Below are positions 25,210 to 38,188 of a DNA stretch of 64,000 nucleotides, piece by piece. The stretch comes from Hydractinia symbiolongicarpus (taxonomy: Eukaryota > Cnidaria > Hydrozoa > Anthoathecata > Hydractiniidae). Where the stretch lies: the NCBI RefSeq assembly GCF_029227915.1, contig NC_079883.1, forward strand, positions 13,886,001 through 13,950,000, in the 5' to 3' direction. The position numbers and the translations under genes are program-made. The notes beneath the pieces were generated by a model, which worked only from the letters and a program-made list of their open reading frames with translations, was not told the origin of the DNA and searched no databases. Position 1 is the stretch's first letter. Every line of letters starts with the position of its first letter.

Positions 25210-27090
25210 AGTGCAATTAAAAAAACAATACAAAAAAATGCGGAAAACTATATTTGACAATTAAAAATGAAGTAACAATCATAAACATGTATATCTTCCT
25301 TCTTAATATATTAAAAGTACGAAACGTAAAAAATGAAATAGAAAAAAGTTTTTCCTGCATTCTCTACATTTCTAAGACATTACGAAGAAATAGTTGAGTG
25401 TTTGTAATCATTAGAGTAGAGAACAAAAAAATCTACGTAATACAACCGAGTGCACAAAATAATGTAGAGATAATTACCTGTTTCTGTTTAATATTTCTAC
25501 AGGATGATAGTTATTAATCGCCTCTTTTTTCCAGAATGGTCTGTTTCTTCTTCAAGAAACATTGCTGATTTTTCTTAATGGATCTTTGTGTTCCTATCTA
25601 TTTATCCACTAGAACCGAGGTTGTATCGCATTCGAATATGACTGTAATTCGAATCTAAAATGTAAAAAACAAACTGTTATTGTCGAACGAAGTTGATAAT
25701 GTTGTTGTGAGAAATATTTGTTAAAACGAAGAAAAAAGTGCGATGATACAACATCACAAAAAGAACTGTAGCTACACATTCTCAATTTTTTCTACTATGA
25801 AAGCGAAAGCAAAGCAGGTGTATACTATTTGATAGAGAATTGAATTTGGGTGTATAGCGACTTTTTAGCCGTTTCTTCCACAGCTGAATTTTTCCTTAAA
25901 TATTAAGTTTGTTGTTGTGTCGTGGGTCGGAAAATATTTTCTTTAAGCACTTATTTTGTAAGAATATATATAAAAATGGGTCAAAAAAAAAATGGGTTAG
26001 AATATTCTAAGAATATGTCTGATCTTGATAGTTTAAATATGAACTATTTTATGACGCACAAAATTGATTAGAAGGTTACTGTTTTTATTGTATATCAAAC
26101 GAACTAAACTTTTTTGTGTCCAAGCAATGGGCTGTTACATGTAGTAGAATTGACATTAGCTAGCTATAGTAACTTATAGCATGCTTTATTTTAATAAGGC
26201 ATTATATATTTTTAGGCCATATTCATGTTAAAAACATATTGAGAATAATAAGGACAGCATTTGTCAAAAAAGTTAGGAACATAGAGGCTGAAACTAAAAC
26301 ACGCTATTCTTATAAAAACAGCATGTATGTCCTAGAGAAGAATTTATATCAACTGTAAAATGTAATTTTGCCGTGGTTTCTGTTTTTAACACTACAGACT
26401 GTGTGATTCAGTGTTGATGTCGTTATAAAAGCCTTAACCTAAAATCTAAACTTAACTTAAAATTTACATCTTTTACATTACGATCGTTTGAATTAAATTC
26501 GATTTTTAAATTCGAAAACGCTGCATTGTTATCTTCTTTGATTTTATGCGTGACTGAATAGCTGATTTTGTATGACTTAACAAAACATGTTGGATTTTTT
26601 TTTAATGTTTGGGATCCTTTTTATTCCTGATGTACTTCTGGAATGGCAAAGCAAGTATATAGTTTTGGCATATTCCGCTTTTTACATAACGATTGTTATA
26701 CGCATTTGGTTTTTTTGGACATTTTCCATCTTTATTTCATACTCTTTTTTATTATTTTTTTTTTGTTGCACATACTTATACTTTTAGTTTTTTCATTTCA
26801 GCGCTTATAAACATAAAAAAATGCATATTGTGAGAACCCTGAATCCCAGGGCTTTTTATTCTTTATGCCATCCCGTTATGAAAGAGAGAAAGAGCCTGAG
26901 GTCGAGGTTGAAATGTGAGTTTTGAAAGTTCAAATTATGTGTTGTATGTTTTTGTATGATATCCCTTACATCGGTTTAATGAGACATTCAGTGGACTTTT
27001 CCACGGGAATTCTGCTAGTAATCATTAATCTATTTTGAAGTGCTAAAACACAGTTTTCCGGTATTTTTCCTTTTCTTTAATCGTGTTAAA
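25210..27090. repeat. Divergent spacer of type II between A4 and A5
   Basis: No gene is seen. It matches 35450-38020 in reverse, except that the latter carries a SINE insertion. Near 25755 the uninterrupted word ACATCACAAAAAGAACTG is the empty site for that insertion. The central part (about 25600-27000) differs from the type I spacers. Confidence 0.6.
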
Positions 27091-27166
27091 AGGAAATAAA
27101 CGCAGCTCGAAACTGGATTGAAAGGTGACGCGCCCAACTCAACTTTCCTCTCGACACTATAAAAAG
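27091..27166 (+). promoter_or_regulatory. Core promoter of A5 (reference copy)
   Basis: Clear example of the family promoter: GGAAATAAACGCAGCTCGAA, then GGTGACGCGCCC, then TTTCCTCTCGAC directly before CTATAAAAAGGTAGGTAC. The TATA start lies about 100 bases before the ATG. The spacing of these words is kept in every family A copy. TGACGC resembles a bZIP half-site; that is only a suggestion. Confidence 0.65.
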
Positions 27167-27257
27167 GTAGGTACATGAAAAGTTTAGCAACCATCTACGC
27201 AAGTCTAAGTATATCTGATTAAGCATTAAGTTAGAAGTAAAATAAATATTTACAAAC

Positions 27258-27774
27258 ATGTTATCTTTGAAAATGCTTTTCTTAATTTTCACAGCACTTC
27301 AGTTGTCAGCGCAGGTTAATATTATTGTCATTTTCTATATTAAAGTTTCAACATACAGTCGAAGTATGTATATTTGTATATTTTTATGATTCGTGAAACG
27401 ATTTTTGTTATTTTTAGGCATCACACCAACCAACGTGGTGCCGAAGTACCATAATTTATAAAACCTTTCCATACATTTGCGCAACAAATGACCAAGTGGA
27501 AGATATGCAGTTGAAACCACTGATGAGGCGAGAAATAAGTAAAAAAACGAATAAAATGCTACTTCTTGGAAGTGCTACTGTAAAGTCAAACGAAAATTTA
27601 AAAGGAAAAGTCTCAAAACCTTTTTTAGGGAAATGTAAAGACAACGAACTTAGCTGCCGCCGAGCAAACAATGACAATGCTAAAACCTACAAAGATAAAT
27701 GTAAGAATGGGGACAACAAATGTCAGCGAGTCAAATTGGAGAAGCGACAATATCGAGAAGCTCAAACACCGTAA
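27258..27774 (+). CDS. Secreted six-cysteine peptide A5 (family A), intact, extended C terminus
   Basis: Exon 1 is 27258-27314, exon 2 is 27418-27774, and the intron is 103 bases. The precursor is 137 residues with signal peptide MLSLKMLFLIFTALQLSAQ. The mature chain starts ASHQPTWC. The six cysteines are WC, YIC, KCKDNELSC and KCKNGDNKC. The usual stop after RQY has changed to CGA, so six further residues (REAQTP) are added before TAA. The palindrome partner at 34760-35269 shares this extension, so the change predates the inversion pair. Start and splice sites are intact. Confidence 0.85.
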
Positions 27775-30100
27775 AACTGGTTGATAACTGTTGAGATAAA
27801 TGAAGTGCTTTCTATAAAAAAAATAGATCGAAATACTTTTATTCTGAGGATTGGCTATAATAATCTAATTTAACATTTATTTATTTATTTATTTATTTAT
27901 TTATGATTCAATTGATTTAAGAAATTAATTGATAAATAAATGTATGTTTTGCATTTTAAGTTTTATATTATATTATTTGTTTCGATTTTGTTTCTATTTC
28001 AGTTTACTAAATTGAACGAAAGAAGCTTTTTTAATTTTCATCTCCGTTACAGATGCCTAAACTTCCTTATTGCCTCAAATTTTGCAGTAAAATAGAAGCC
28101 TGAAGTATAACTGTTAACTTGACTTTAGTTCTTAATATAGATTTTTCAACTAAATTGAAAGAAAGATATTTATCATAACAAAAAATGACTTTTAATCACT
28201 TCATTGCCATCGAATCTGACGTCATATTTCATATTCAAAGTTTCTTTTTTTGAACACAAAGATAAAAATATATGTCTTTTATGAAAGATTGATGTTCATA
28301 TCATTTAACATTGTACAGGGTTGGAATATTACATTTAGGAAATCAATTTTTTATGGTCATTAGACTCAAAGCCACATGATTTTGGTAGAATGTTGTTTCC
28401 TTTAAGTGTGGTTGCTATTTTTCCTTTCTAAGCCCTATATCTCCTAAGAAATAGTTTATTTCCCACCTAATTACCCCTACCACACTGGTGCAAGTAGGAT
28501 AAAATTGTTTTCATCGCCTTAGTTAAATTTTATTAAAAAACAAGAAAAAATGTGCAAATAATAATTCGAAGCTTTGGTAAGTATATTGTAAATTTTTCTC
28601 ATTAATTTATTATTATTTTTTTATTAACATTCTGGCCTTCTGTTTTTCAATTCTATCAATTTGCAATAGACCTATTTCAATATCGCTTAGTCATGTTCAG
28701 CCGGGGAGGCGAAAAATCAAAACATTGCATAAAAATGAGGTTAGTTTAGGTAAAGTTCAGGATGTCAAGTTGTTTACTAGCTGTTCTGATATAAGTTAAC
28801 AACAATTGTTGGTTTAATGATTTTCAATTGCCATATTGAAAGAATCGTTGGATAAAGGTATATAGAGTGTATTAATAGTGGTAATGTGACAAAAACTATG
28901 AATATTTATTGACGTTCAGTGTGTATTTATGGCTGTTTAATGTTGGCTAATAAACGACTTATTTCTTACTTTTCGAAAATGTTTATATTCTGTACTGTAA
29001 AGTCTGAAATGTTTACTTGGCTTACTGAAACTTCATATAACTTAAATAATTATAATTTATATATATTATAATTATATAGGTTATATTTTTTCCTAAAAAA
29101 GTCACCCAGATTTTCATCCTCGCCAGATATTAAAGGTAGGATGTTATAGCTAGCTAAGGGACAGAGGTAATGTGCTGCCCAGCTATGTATCATTATTATT
29201 GTCACACCCCACTGCTAATGTGTTTTAACCATTCCATTAAGTATACATTAATGTTAAAATTGTTTTGGCTCAACCCAGTGTACTCAGTATTCACAAAAAA
29301 TGTTTAATTTTTTGGTTTGTCTAAGTATTCATATCAGTATTGTTGGTTTATCACTGCTTAAAAATTTTTAGTAGGTGCAGTGTTGCTCTCTTCTCTAAGA
29401 AATTGGATTCAACGTTCTTAAAATTGTTCCCATTTTCTTTGCAAATAACTTGAAAGAGCATGATTAGGCGTCTATTGACTATTTTGATAATGACAGTGTT
29501 AAACTTGAAATGCTGCTAGGTTATGCTGCCTGTGTTATCCTCAAAAAATAAAACAAAGGTATTACTTAGTTGTATGGTCATCTGTATATATTTATAACTT
29601 TCCTAACTTTCTTTGGCCACTCGGGTAAGTTTTTCTGGTAAATCGTTCGAGTATTTAACATATCTTAGGCAGTGCATTGAAACAACATGTGACTTGAAGC
29701 AAGTCGTGACCGGTTTACTCATCTACAAATCTCGTACCTTTTAGAAAAACATGTCCCCTCCTCGCAACAAAAAATATGCCTGTTTATTATTTGATTAATG
29801 CACATAGTTTTCTTTATAAAATGTCTATTGCCCCTTGCAGTAGAATTCTTAAATTCGCAACTATTAATTACTGAAATTACTAGCAATTACTGAAAAGTTC
29901 TTTTGTTAATTCTATCAGATTTGTCTAACAAGAGCTGCTTTTAAAAACTAATTTTACATAAGTTGTTCATCTTTGCCTTTATGTACAAATAAGTTGCAAT
30001 ACCGATAGTTATATCTGGCATGGAATTACAATCTGGCAATATTTAGAGAAATAATACTACTGGCAATCCATATAGAGATACTTCTTATTGGCAGATTTTG
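27775..30100. repeat. U4 spacer inside the left palindrome arm
   Basis: Reverse copy of 32500-34750, and of 2300-4480 at lower identity. It includes an ATTT tandem run at 27878-27903 and an AT palindrome near 29040-29090. No gene is seen. Confidence 0.55.
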
Positions 30101-30284
30101 TTACTTTTTCGAACTTTCATCGGAGCTTGTAAGGAAAGAAAAGATTTTCGGAACAATTTCATACTTTGCGGGGCTATTACAATTTTCGGAGAAAATTAAT
30201 CTTTTCCAGCACCTGAATTTAAAAGTGTTGTAAGATGTTGTATTGTTATCTTTTGAAAAGTGCATAATTATTCTCAACATTTTA

Positions 30285-30755
30285 ACAACCAGTTTTGCCC
30301 TGTTTGAGTGTTTTAATATTTTCTCGTCCTTGTCATCCCTGCATTTTTTTTCGTAATTTTTTTCACTATTCTTCATTCATAATGTTTCGACAGAATTTCA
30401 GTGACAGCTAATTTCGTTGTCTTTGCGTTTTTTAAAGGGCTTTTTAATTCCTTTTCTTTCAAGTCACTTACTGTCTTGTTAAGTAAGCCCGTTTTACTTT
30501 TTCTTTTAAGTTTTCGTTTGACTCTGAGGTAGCATTTTCATTTCGTTCGTTTTGTTAAATAAAGTCCGTTTTACCAAATTTATTTTCACCTTATTGTCCA
30601 TATCGCACAAATGTATAACAAACGCGCAAGTCATACAGATAAACACAGTTTCAATGAAAATGTAAAACGTTACAACAAAAATGTTATGCATGTTTTCCTG
30701 CGCTGTAAAATCACTTTGCGGACATAATTTAGAAAACGTTTTTCAAAAAATATAT
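30285..30755 (-). pseudogene. Family B pseudogene B5
   Basis: Most eroded B copy. The exon 1 relic is at about 30694-30750. The start of exon 2, with its WC, is deleted. The later part keeps RKDNEISCH, with the third cysteine changed to Arg, and KKCRDDKDEKILKH on the minus strand. The donor position reads GA. Confidence 0.65.
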
Positions 30756-30759
30756 TTAT

Positions 30760-32500
30760 ATTTACTACATTCATAACTTTATACTTAATCAGCCAGGTAG
30801 GTTTCTATTTGTCTTGTTCCTGTTTCTAACTTTAAAACTGTGTCAGTACATACCTTTTCATAGGTTTGACAGAAAAATGAAAATGCCTGCGTCACACGAC
30901 CATACATTTTAGAACAGTGTGCATTTCCTGTTAGCGTCATTAAAGACGTTTAAATACGAAAAATTTGTATAGCAATTGAAAACAAATCAATTAAAAAGAA
31001 ACGATGGCAATTAATATCTATAATCCTGTAGAAAGATTGAAATCTAAAAATAGACTTCTCCACATTACTTTGTACTCTCGTATGTCTTCTTAATCAAAAC
31101 AGGACTCAGTTGTATCTTTGTGCTCTTTAAGGTTTTTAAGAATATTTATCGTAACGAAAATTGGAGACAGAATTTTATATGAACTTTATTCTTTCTGTAG
31201 GTATCCTTCAGTACCTTAAGACAAAAGCGTTCGTTCAAATATGCGAAAAATGACATTCTCCGCATATACGGATAAAACTGATCACAATCGTAAAACCCAT
31301 TAACACCCATCCACCCGTTATGACACTGAGGGGAGGGAGAATAAAGTACCTGCGGGCCGTAAAACCGCAAATATAGTTATAAAACTACACATAGTAAAAA
31401 AAAGAAATAGATTAGGAAAAAACCGTCACAAATACTTAGAGCTGTGTCATTGTGTGAGACACTTCATTAAACATTGTCATTTTACCATTTTTATGGAACC
31501 CTCTGAGTCCTGATGGGCAACTTCCTCGTTAGAAATGTTCCTAACCTGTAATTGTGTGTTATTGAATGATTGTAGTTGGATTTATTTAGCAAGTAAACAA
31601 AGTATTTAAGTAAATTAAACTGCTGTGTCACACTAATTTTTAAACAAATACTTTTTACCCTATAAACTCTTTCTGGTCACAAAATTAGAAATGTTAGTAA
31701 CTAATAGACGTTAAACAAGGAAGGAAAATAATATTTACACGAGTCAACAGTTACTTCGCATTAACACCAAGACATTTGACAATGTAAGTAAAATATTTCT
31801 CGTTTCTCCAGAAAATAATGTGGAAAAATTAATACTGTAGACTACAGCACTTTATGACAGTGCGCTATCAATAGACTATTTTAATATCCATTCCCATTCC
31901 GCAAAATACACAGCCGGAATAGACATAGTAACATAAAAACGAGGTTATTTTAGAGAGAATTTTAATTTTCCGGCGAAGTTTTGGACATATAGTTTATTTA
32001 CCTTTGTTATTTTTAAAATTAACTTGTCAAATGGGCAAATTATGAACTTTTAATAAAAGAAATAGAACATGGAGTTTATTTAGGCCTATTGGGCTTATTA
32101 AAGTTGCTGGTTTATCATTTTTTCTAGTGCCCAGCTAGCTAAGGTTGATTAGTTTGGATTTTTTATTTGGCTACACTTGCACTATCATTGGTTAATACTA
32201 GTTAGCAAGTTGAAGCTTTAACCAATGTTGTTGACATATATATTTATACACTTTATTCTTTGTTATTGGATATCTTTTAATTTTTAAAACATCTGTAAAT
32301 AGCGTTATTAATTGGCTATCCTAAGCATGTTGGGTTGGTGGTATTCGACGTCTTTATGTTACATGTTCAACAAATTGTAATAAAAGCAATGCAATCACCC
32401 AAGGTAAAAGCATGCTTACTCATAAGAACCCTTGAGCCTTAATTTTTTTTAAATTTTGGCCCTTGAGTTGCAGCTACAGAAAATTGTTTGTTCTTCTATT
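30760..32500. repeat. Palindrome loop spacer
   Basis: Forward copy of about 860-2350. It contains short frames with no match between copies. No gene is seen. Confidence 0.5.
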
Positions 32501-34755
32501 AATTCACAAATTGTTCTGCCAAAAAGAAGTATCTCTATAAGTATTGCAAGTAATATTATTTCTCTAAATATTGCCAGATTGTTATTCCATGCCAGATACA
32601 ACTATCGGTATTGTAACTTATTTGTACATAAAGGCAAAGATCAACAACTTATGTAAAAATAATATTTTAAAAGCAGCTCTTGCTAGACAAATCTGATAGA
32701 ATTAACATAAGAATTTTTCAGTAATATCCTTCTTGAGCTGCGGATTTAAGAATTCTACTGCAAGGGGCGATAGACATTTTATAAAGAAAACTATGTGCAT
32801 TAATCAAATAATAAACAGGCATATTTTTTGTTGCGAGGAGGGGACATGTTTCTCTAAAAGGTACGAGATTTGTAGATGAGTAAACCGGTCACGACTTGCT
32901 TCAAGTCACATGTTGTTTCAATGCACTGCCTAAGATATGTTTAATACTCGAATGATTTACCAGAATAACTTACCCAATTGGCCAAAGAAAGTTAGTAAAG
33001 TTATAATTATATACAGACGACCGTACAACTAAGTAATACCTTTGTTTTATTTTTTGAGGATAGCACAGGCAGCATAACCTAGCAGCATAACAAGATTAAC
33101 ACTGTCATTATCAAAATAGTCAATAGACGCCTAATCATGCTCTTTCAAGTTATTTGCAAAGAGAATGGAAACAATTTTAAGAACGTTGAATCCAATTTCT
33201 TAGAGAAGAGAGCAACACTGCACCTACTAAAAATATTTTAAGCAGTGATAAACCAACAATACTGATATGAATACTTAGACGAACCCAAAAATTAAATATT
33301 TTTTGTGAATACTGAGTACACTGGGTTGAGCCAAAACATTTTTAACATTAATGTATACTTAATGGAATGGTTAAAACATATTAGCGGTGGAGTGTGGCAA
33401 TAATAACGATACATAGCTGGGCAGCACATTACCTCTGTCCCTTAGCTAGCTATAACATCCTACCTTTAATATCTGGCGAGGATGAAAATCTGGTTGACTT
33501 TTTTAGGAAAAAATATAACTTATATAATTATAATATATATAAATTATAATTATATAAGTTATATGAAGTTTCAGTAAGCCAAGTAAACATTTCAGACTTT
33601 ACAGTACAGAATATAAAGATTTCCGAAAAGTAAGAAACAAGTCGTTTATTTGCCAACATTAAACAGCCATAAATACACACTGAATGTCAATAAATATTCA
33701 TAGTTTTTGTCACATTACCACTATTAATACACTCTATATACCTTTATCACCACGATTCTTTCAATATGGCAATTGAAAATCATTAAACCAACAATTGTTG
33801 TTAACTTATATCAGAACAGCTAGTAAACAACTTGACATCCTGAACTTTATCTAAACTAACCTCATTTTTATGCAATGTTTTGATTTTTCGCCACCACGGC
33901 TGAACATGACTAAGCGATATTGAAATAGGTCTATTGCAAATTGACAGAATCGAAAAACAGAAGGCCAGAATGTTAATAAAAAAATAATAATAAATTAATG
34001 AAAAAAATTTACAATATACTTACCAAAGCTTCGAATTATTATTTGCACATTTTTAGATGTTCTTATTTTTTAATAAAATTTAACTAAGGCGATGAAAACA
34101 ATTTTTATCCTACTTGCACCAGTGTGATAGGGGTGATCAGGTGGGAAATAAGCTATTTCTTAGGAGATATAGGCCTTAGAAAGGAAAAATAGCAACCACA
34201 AAATTGATTTCGTAAATGTAATATTCTTACCCTGTACAATGTTAAATGATATGAACATCAATCTTTCATAAAAGACATATATTTTTATCTTTGTGTTCAA
34301 AAAAAGAAACTTTGAAGATGAAATATGACGTCAGATTCGATAGCAATGAAGTGATTAAAAGTCATTTTTTGTTATGGTAAATATATTTCTTTCAATTTAG
34401 TTGAAAATTATATATTAAGAACTAAAGTCAAGTTAGCAGTTATACTTCAGGCTTCGAATTTACTGCTAAATTTGAGGCAATAAAAAGGTTTAGGCATCTG
34501 TGACGGGGATGAAAATCAAAAAAGCTTCTTTCGTTCAATTTAGTAAACTGAAATAGAAAGAAAATCGAAACAAATAATATAATATAAAACTTAAAATGCA
34601 AAACATACATTTATTTATCAATTAATTTCCTAAATCAAATGAATCAGAAATAAATAAATGTTAAATTAGATTATTATAGCTAATCCTCAGAATAAAAGTA
34701 TTTCGATCTATTTTTTTTATAGAAAGCACGTCATTTATCTCAACAGTTATCAACC
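32500..34755. repeat. U5 spacer inside the right palindrome arm
   Basis: Reverse partner of 27775-30100. It includes the AT palindrome near 33518-33562. No gene is seen; the frame 32456-32656 is not kept in the partner arm. Confidence 0.55.
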
Positions 34756-34759
34756 AGTT

Positions 34760-35269
34760 TTACGGTGTTTGAGCTTCTCGATATTGTCGCTTCTCCAATT
34801 TGACTCGCTGACATTTGTTGTCCCCATTCTTACATTTGTCTTTGTAGGTTTTAGCATTGTCATTGTTTGCTCGGCGGCAGCTAAGTTCGTTGTCTTTACA
34901 TTTCCCTAAAAAAGGTTTTGAGACTTTTCCTTTTAAATTTTCGTTTGACTTTACAGTAGCATTTCCAAGAAGTAGCATTTTATTCGTTGTTGTACTTATT
35001 TCTCGCCTCATCAGTGGTTTTAACTGCACATCTTCCACATGGTCATTTGTTGCACAAATGTATGGAAAGTTCTTATAAATTATGGTACTTCAGCACCACG
35101 TTGGTTGGTGTGATCCCTGAAAATAACAAAAGTCGTTTCACGAACCATAAAGATATACATACCTTCGACTGTAAGTTGAAACTTTAATATAGAAAATGTC
35201 AATAATATTAACCTGCGCTGACAATTGAAGTGCTGTGAAAATGAAGAAAAGCATTTTCAAAGAAAACAT
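34760..35269 (-). pseudogene. Family A copy A6 with a single nonsense change
   Basis: Exon 1 is 35213-35269 (signal MFSLKMLFFIFTALQLSAQ) and exon 2 is 34760-35116, with good splice sites. The codon right after the first cysteine (WC) is TGA (minus strand 35092-35090), where its palindrome sister at 27258-27774 has CGA for Arg. The rest is open and close to the sister: QLKPLMRREIST, KCKDNELSC, KCKNGDNKC, REAQTP end. This is a very young pseudogene, unless the stop is a sequencing error or an allele. Confidence 0.75.
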
Positions 35270-35279
35270 GTTTGAAAAT

Positions 35280-38020
35280 ATTTATTTTACTTCTAACTTA
35301 ATGCTTAATCAGATATATTTAGACTTGCGTAGATGGTTGCTAAACTTTTCATGTACCTACCTTTTTAAAGTGTCGAGAGGAAAGTTAAGTTGGGCGCGTC
35401 ACCTTTCAATCCAGTTTCGAACTGCGTTTATTTCCTTTTACCACGATTAAAGAAAAGGAAAAATACCGGAAAACTGTGTTTTTGCAATTCAAAATAGATT
35501 AATGATTACTAGCAGAATTCCCGTGGAAAAATCCACTAAATGTCTCATTAAACCGATGTAAGGGATATCATACAAAACATACAACACATAATTTGAACTT
35601 TCAAAACTCAGATTTCAACCTCGACCCCAGGCTCTTTGTCTCTTTCATAACGGGATGGCATAAAGAAAAAAAAGCCCTGAGATTGAGGCTTCTCACAAAA
35701 TGCATTATTTTATGTTTATAAACGCTGAAATGAGAAATCATAAAATATAAGTATGTGCAACAAAGAAAATAATAAAAAAAAATTATGAAATAGAAACGGT
35801 AAATTTTCAAAAATTCAAAGGCGTACAACAGTCGTTGTGTAAAAAGCGGAATACGCCAAAACTATATACTTGCTTTGCCATTCCAGAAGTACACCAGGAA
35901 AAAAAGGATCCCAAACATTAAAAAGTTAAATCCAAAGTTATACTCAAAAGATAAAAAATTAGTATTTGAAAACAGAAGAAAAAGAGAAACAAAAAACTTG
36001 AATTATTGGTATATTGTATATCTACCGAAACATTTCAATCCAAACTATTAAAAGTACAGTTTGCTTTAACAGACCCAAACTCATAAACAAGAAAATCACG
36101 CAGAAAATCAAAGAAGATAACAATGCAGCGTTTTCGAATTTAAGAATCGAATATAATTCAACTGATTGTAATGTAACAGAGGTAAACGTTGATTAAAGTT
36201 TGGTTTTTAGGTTTAGGTTTTTTATAACGACATCAACACTGAATCACACAGTCTTTAGTATTAAAAACAGAAACCACGGCAAAATTACACTTTACAGTTG
36301 ATGTAAATTCTTCTCTAGGATATACATGCTGTTTTTAAAAGAATAGTGTGTTTTAGTTTCAGCCTCTATGTTTTTAACTATTTTGACAATTGCTATCCTT
36401 ATTATTCTCAATATGTTTTTAACATGACTATGGCCTGAAAATATATAATGCCTTAATTAAATAAAGCATGCTATAAGTTACTATAGCTAGCTAATGTCAA
36501 TTCTACTACATGTAACGGCCCATTGCTTGGACACCAAAAGTTTAGTTCGTTTGATATACAATAAAAAAGTAAACTTCTAATCAATTTTGTGCGTCATACA
36601 AATGTTCATGTTTAAACTATCAAGATCGGACATATTCTTAGAATATTTTAAATTTCTGACCCATTTTTCAGAGTATATTCTTGCAAAATAAGTCCTTAAA
36701 GAAAATATTTTCTGGCCCAAGACACAACAACAAACTTAATATTTAAGGAAAAATTGAGCTCTGGAAGAAACAGTTAAAAAATCGTTATACACCCAAATTC
36801 AATTCTCTATCAAATAATTTAGAGAACACACCTGCTTTGCCTTCGCTTTCTTAGTAGTCCTATTGGTTTTTATTTCGATAACTAAATTTTGCTTCATCCC
36901 AAAGAAAACAAATTTAAAATGTATAGCTACAATTGTCTGATGCATTTTCAAACAATTCTTTTTGTCATATAGTGTAGTGGGTTTGTCTGCGGCTCCCAGT
37001 TCTGGGGACCGCGGATCGAATCCCGCTCGCTGCTTGGCAGTATGTTAGTGATCAAAAAGTAGTTCTTCTTCAATATGACTTACACGCATTATACTCGCCC
37101 GTCATGATCAGAGGTCTGATCGGGGTGAACCATTCTCTGTTGAGAATGAAATACGGATGTGCTATGATAAATATTCACCTATATGTATACACACCATCCG
37201 GATAAACTATCTGAGTTCATCACTAACATATTGCCGCACGTAGTGTAGTTGCTTTGTCTGCGGCTCCCAGTTCTGGGGACCGCGGATCGAATCCCGCTCG
37301 CTGCTTGGCAGTATGTTAGTGATGAACAAAGTAGTTCTTCTTCAATATGACTTACACGCATTATACTCGCCCGTCATGATCAGAGGTCTGATCGGGGTGA
37401 ACCATTCTCTGTTGAGAATGAAATACGGATGTGCTATGATAAATATTCACCTATATGTAATTCTTTTTGTGATGTTATATCATCGTACTTTTTTCTTCGT
37501 TTTAAAAGATATCTCTCACAACAACATTATTAACTTCGTTCGACAATAACAGTTTGTTTTTTACATTTTAGATTCAAATTACAGTCATTTTCGAATGCGA
37601 TACAACCTCGGTCCTAGTGGGTATATATATAGGAATACACAAAGATCAATTAAGGAAAAGCAGCAATGTTTCTTGAAGAAGAAACCGAGCATTTTGGAAA
37701 AAAATGGCGATTAATAACTATCATCCTGTAGAAATATTAAACACAAACAGGTAATTGTCTCTACATTATTTTGTGCACTCGGTTGTATTACGTAGATTTT
37801 TTTGTTCTCTACTCTAATGATTACAAACACTCAACTATTTCTTCGTAATGTCTTAGAAATGTAGAGAATGCAGGAAAAACTTTTTTCTATTTCATTTTTT
37901 ACGTTTCGTACTTTTAATATATTAAGAAGGAAGATATACATGTTTATGATTGTTACTTCATTTTTAATTGTCAAATATAGTTTTCCGCATTTTTTTGTAT
38001 TGTGTTTTTAATTGCACTAA
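35280..38020. repeat. Type II divergent spacer between A6 and A7
   Basis: Reverse partner of 25210-27090 apart from the SINE insertion at 36966-37458. No gene is seen; frames at 35601-35828 and 36014-36196 have diverged in the partner arm. Confidence 0.55.
36954..37470 (+). mobile_element. Tandem tRNA-derived SINE insertion with target duplication
   Basis: Two near-identical monomers (about 36969-37190 and 37241-37458) are flanked by the 12-base direct repeat AATTCTTTTTGT (36954-36965 and 37459-37470). Each starts TAGTGTAGT, resembling a box A, and has GGATCGAATCCC, a good box B. The 50-base linker includes GTTCATCACTAACATATTGC, a reversed piece of the element itself. The matching site in the other palindrome arm (near 25755) is empty, so insertion followed the palindrome duplication. 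It is not a functional tRNA: the acceptor stem and cloverleaf are not complete. Confidence 0.75.
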
Positions 38021-38021
38021 A

Positions 38022-38097
38022 AGGAAATAAACGCAGCTCGAAACTGTATTAAAAAGTGACGCTCCCAATTTAACTTTCCTCTCGACCCTATAAAAAG
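38022..38097 (+). promoter_or_regulatory. Core promoter of A7
   Basis: CTATAAAAAG at 38088-38097, preceded by AAGTGACGCTCCC and TTTCCTCTCGACC. The downstream word is AAAGATAC rather than GTAGGTAC, as at A4. Confidence 0.6.
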
Positions 38098-38188
38098 AAA
38101 GATACATAAAATATTTATCAAACATCTTTTCGAAGAAAGACAGATCTTAATAAGCATCAAGTTTTTAGTAAAATAAATATATACAAAC

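Larger units (their letters stand above)
21600..30240. repeat. Inverted module U4 (left palindrome arm)
   Basis: Reverse-complement copy of the module: B4 (+), flank, A4 (-), spacer, A5 (+), spacer. The part 23640-30100 pairs with 32500-39450 as a large imperfect palindrome. Confidence 0.85.

Noticed and set aside
36969-37040. Functional tRNA gene
   Set aside because: Box B is good, but a full cloverleaf and acceptor stem are not formed; the copy is part of a duplicated SINE with target repeats.
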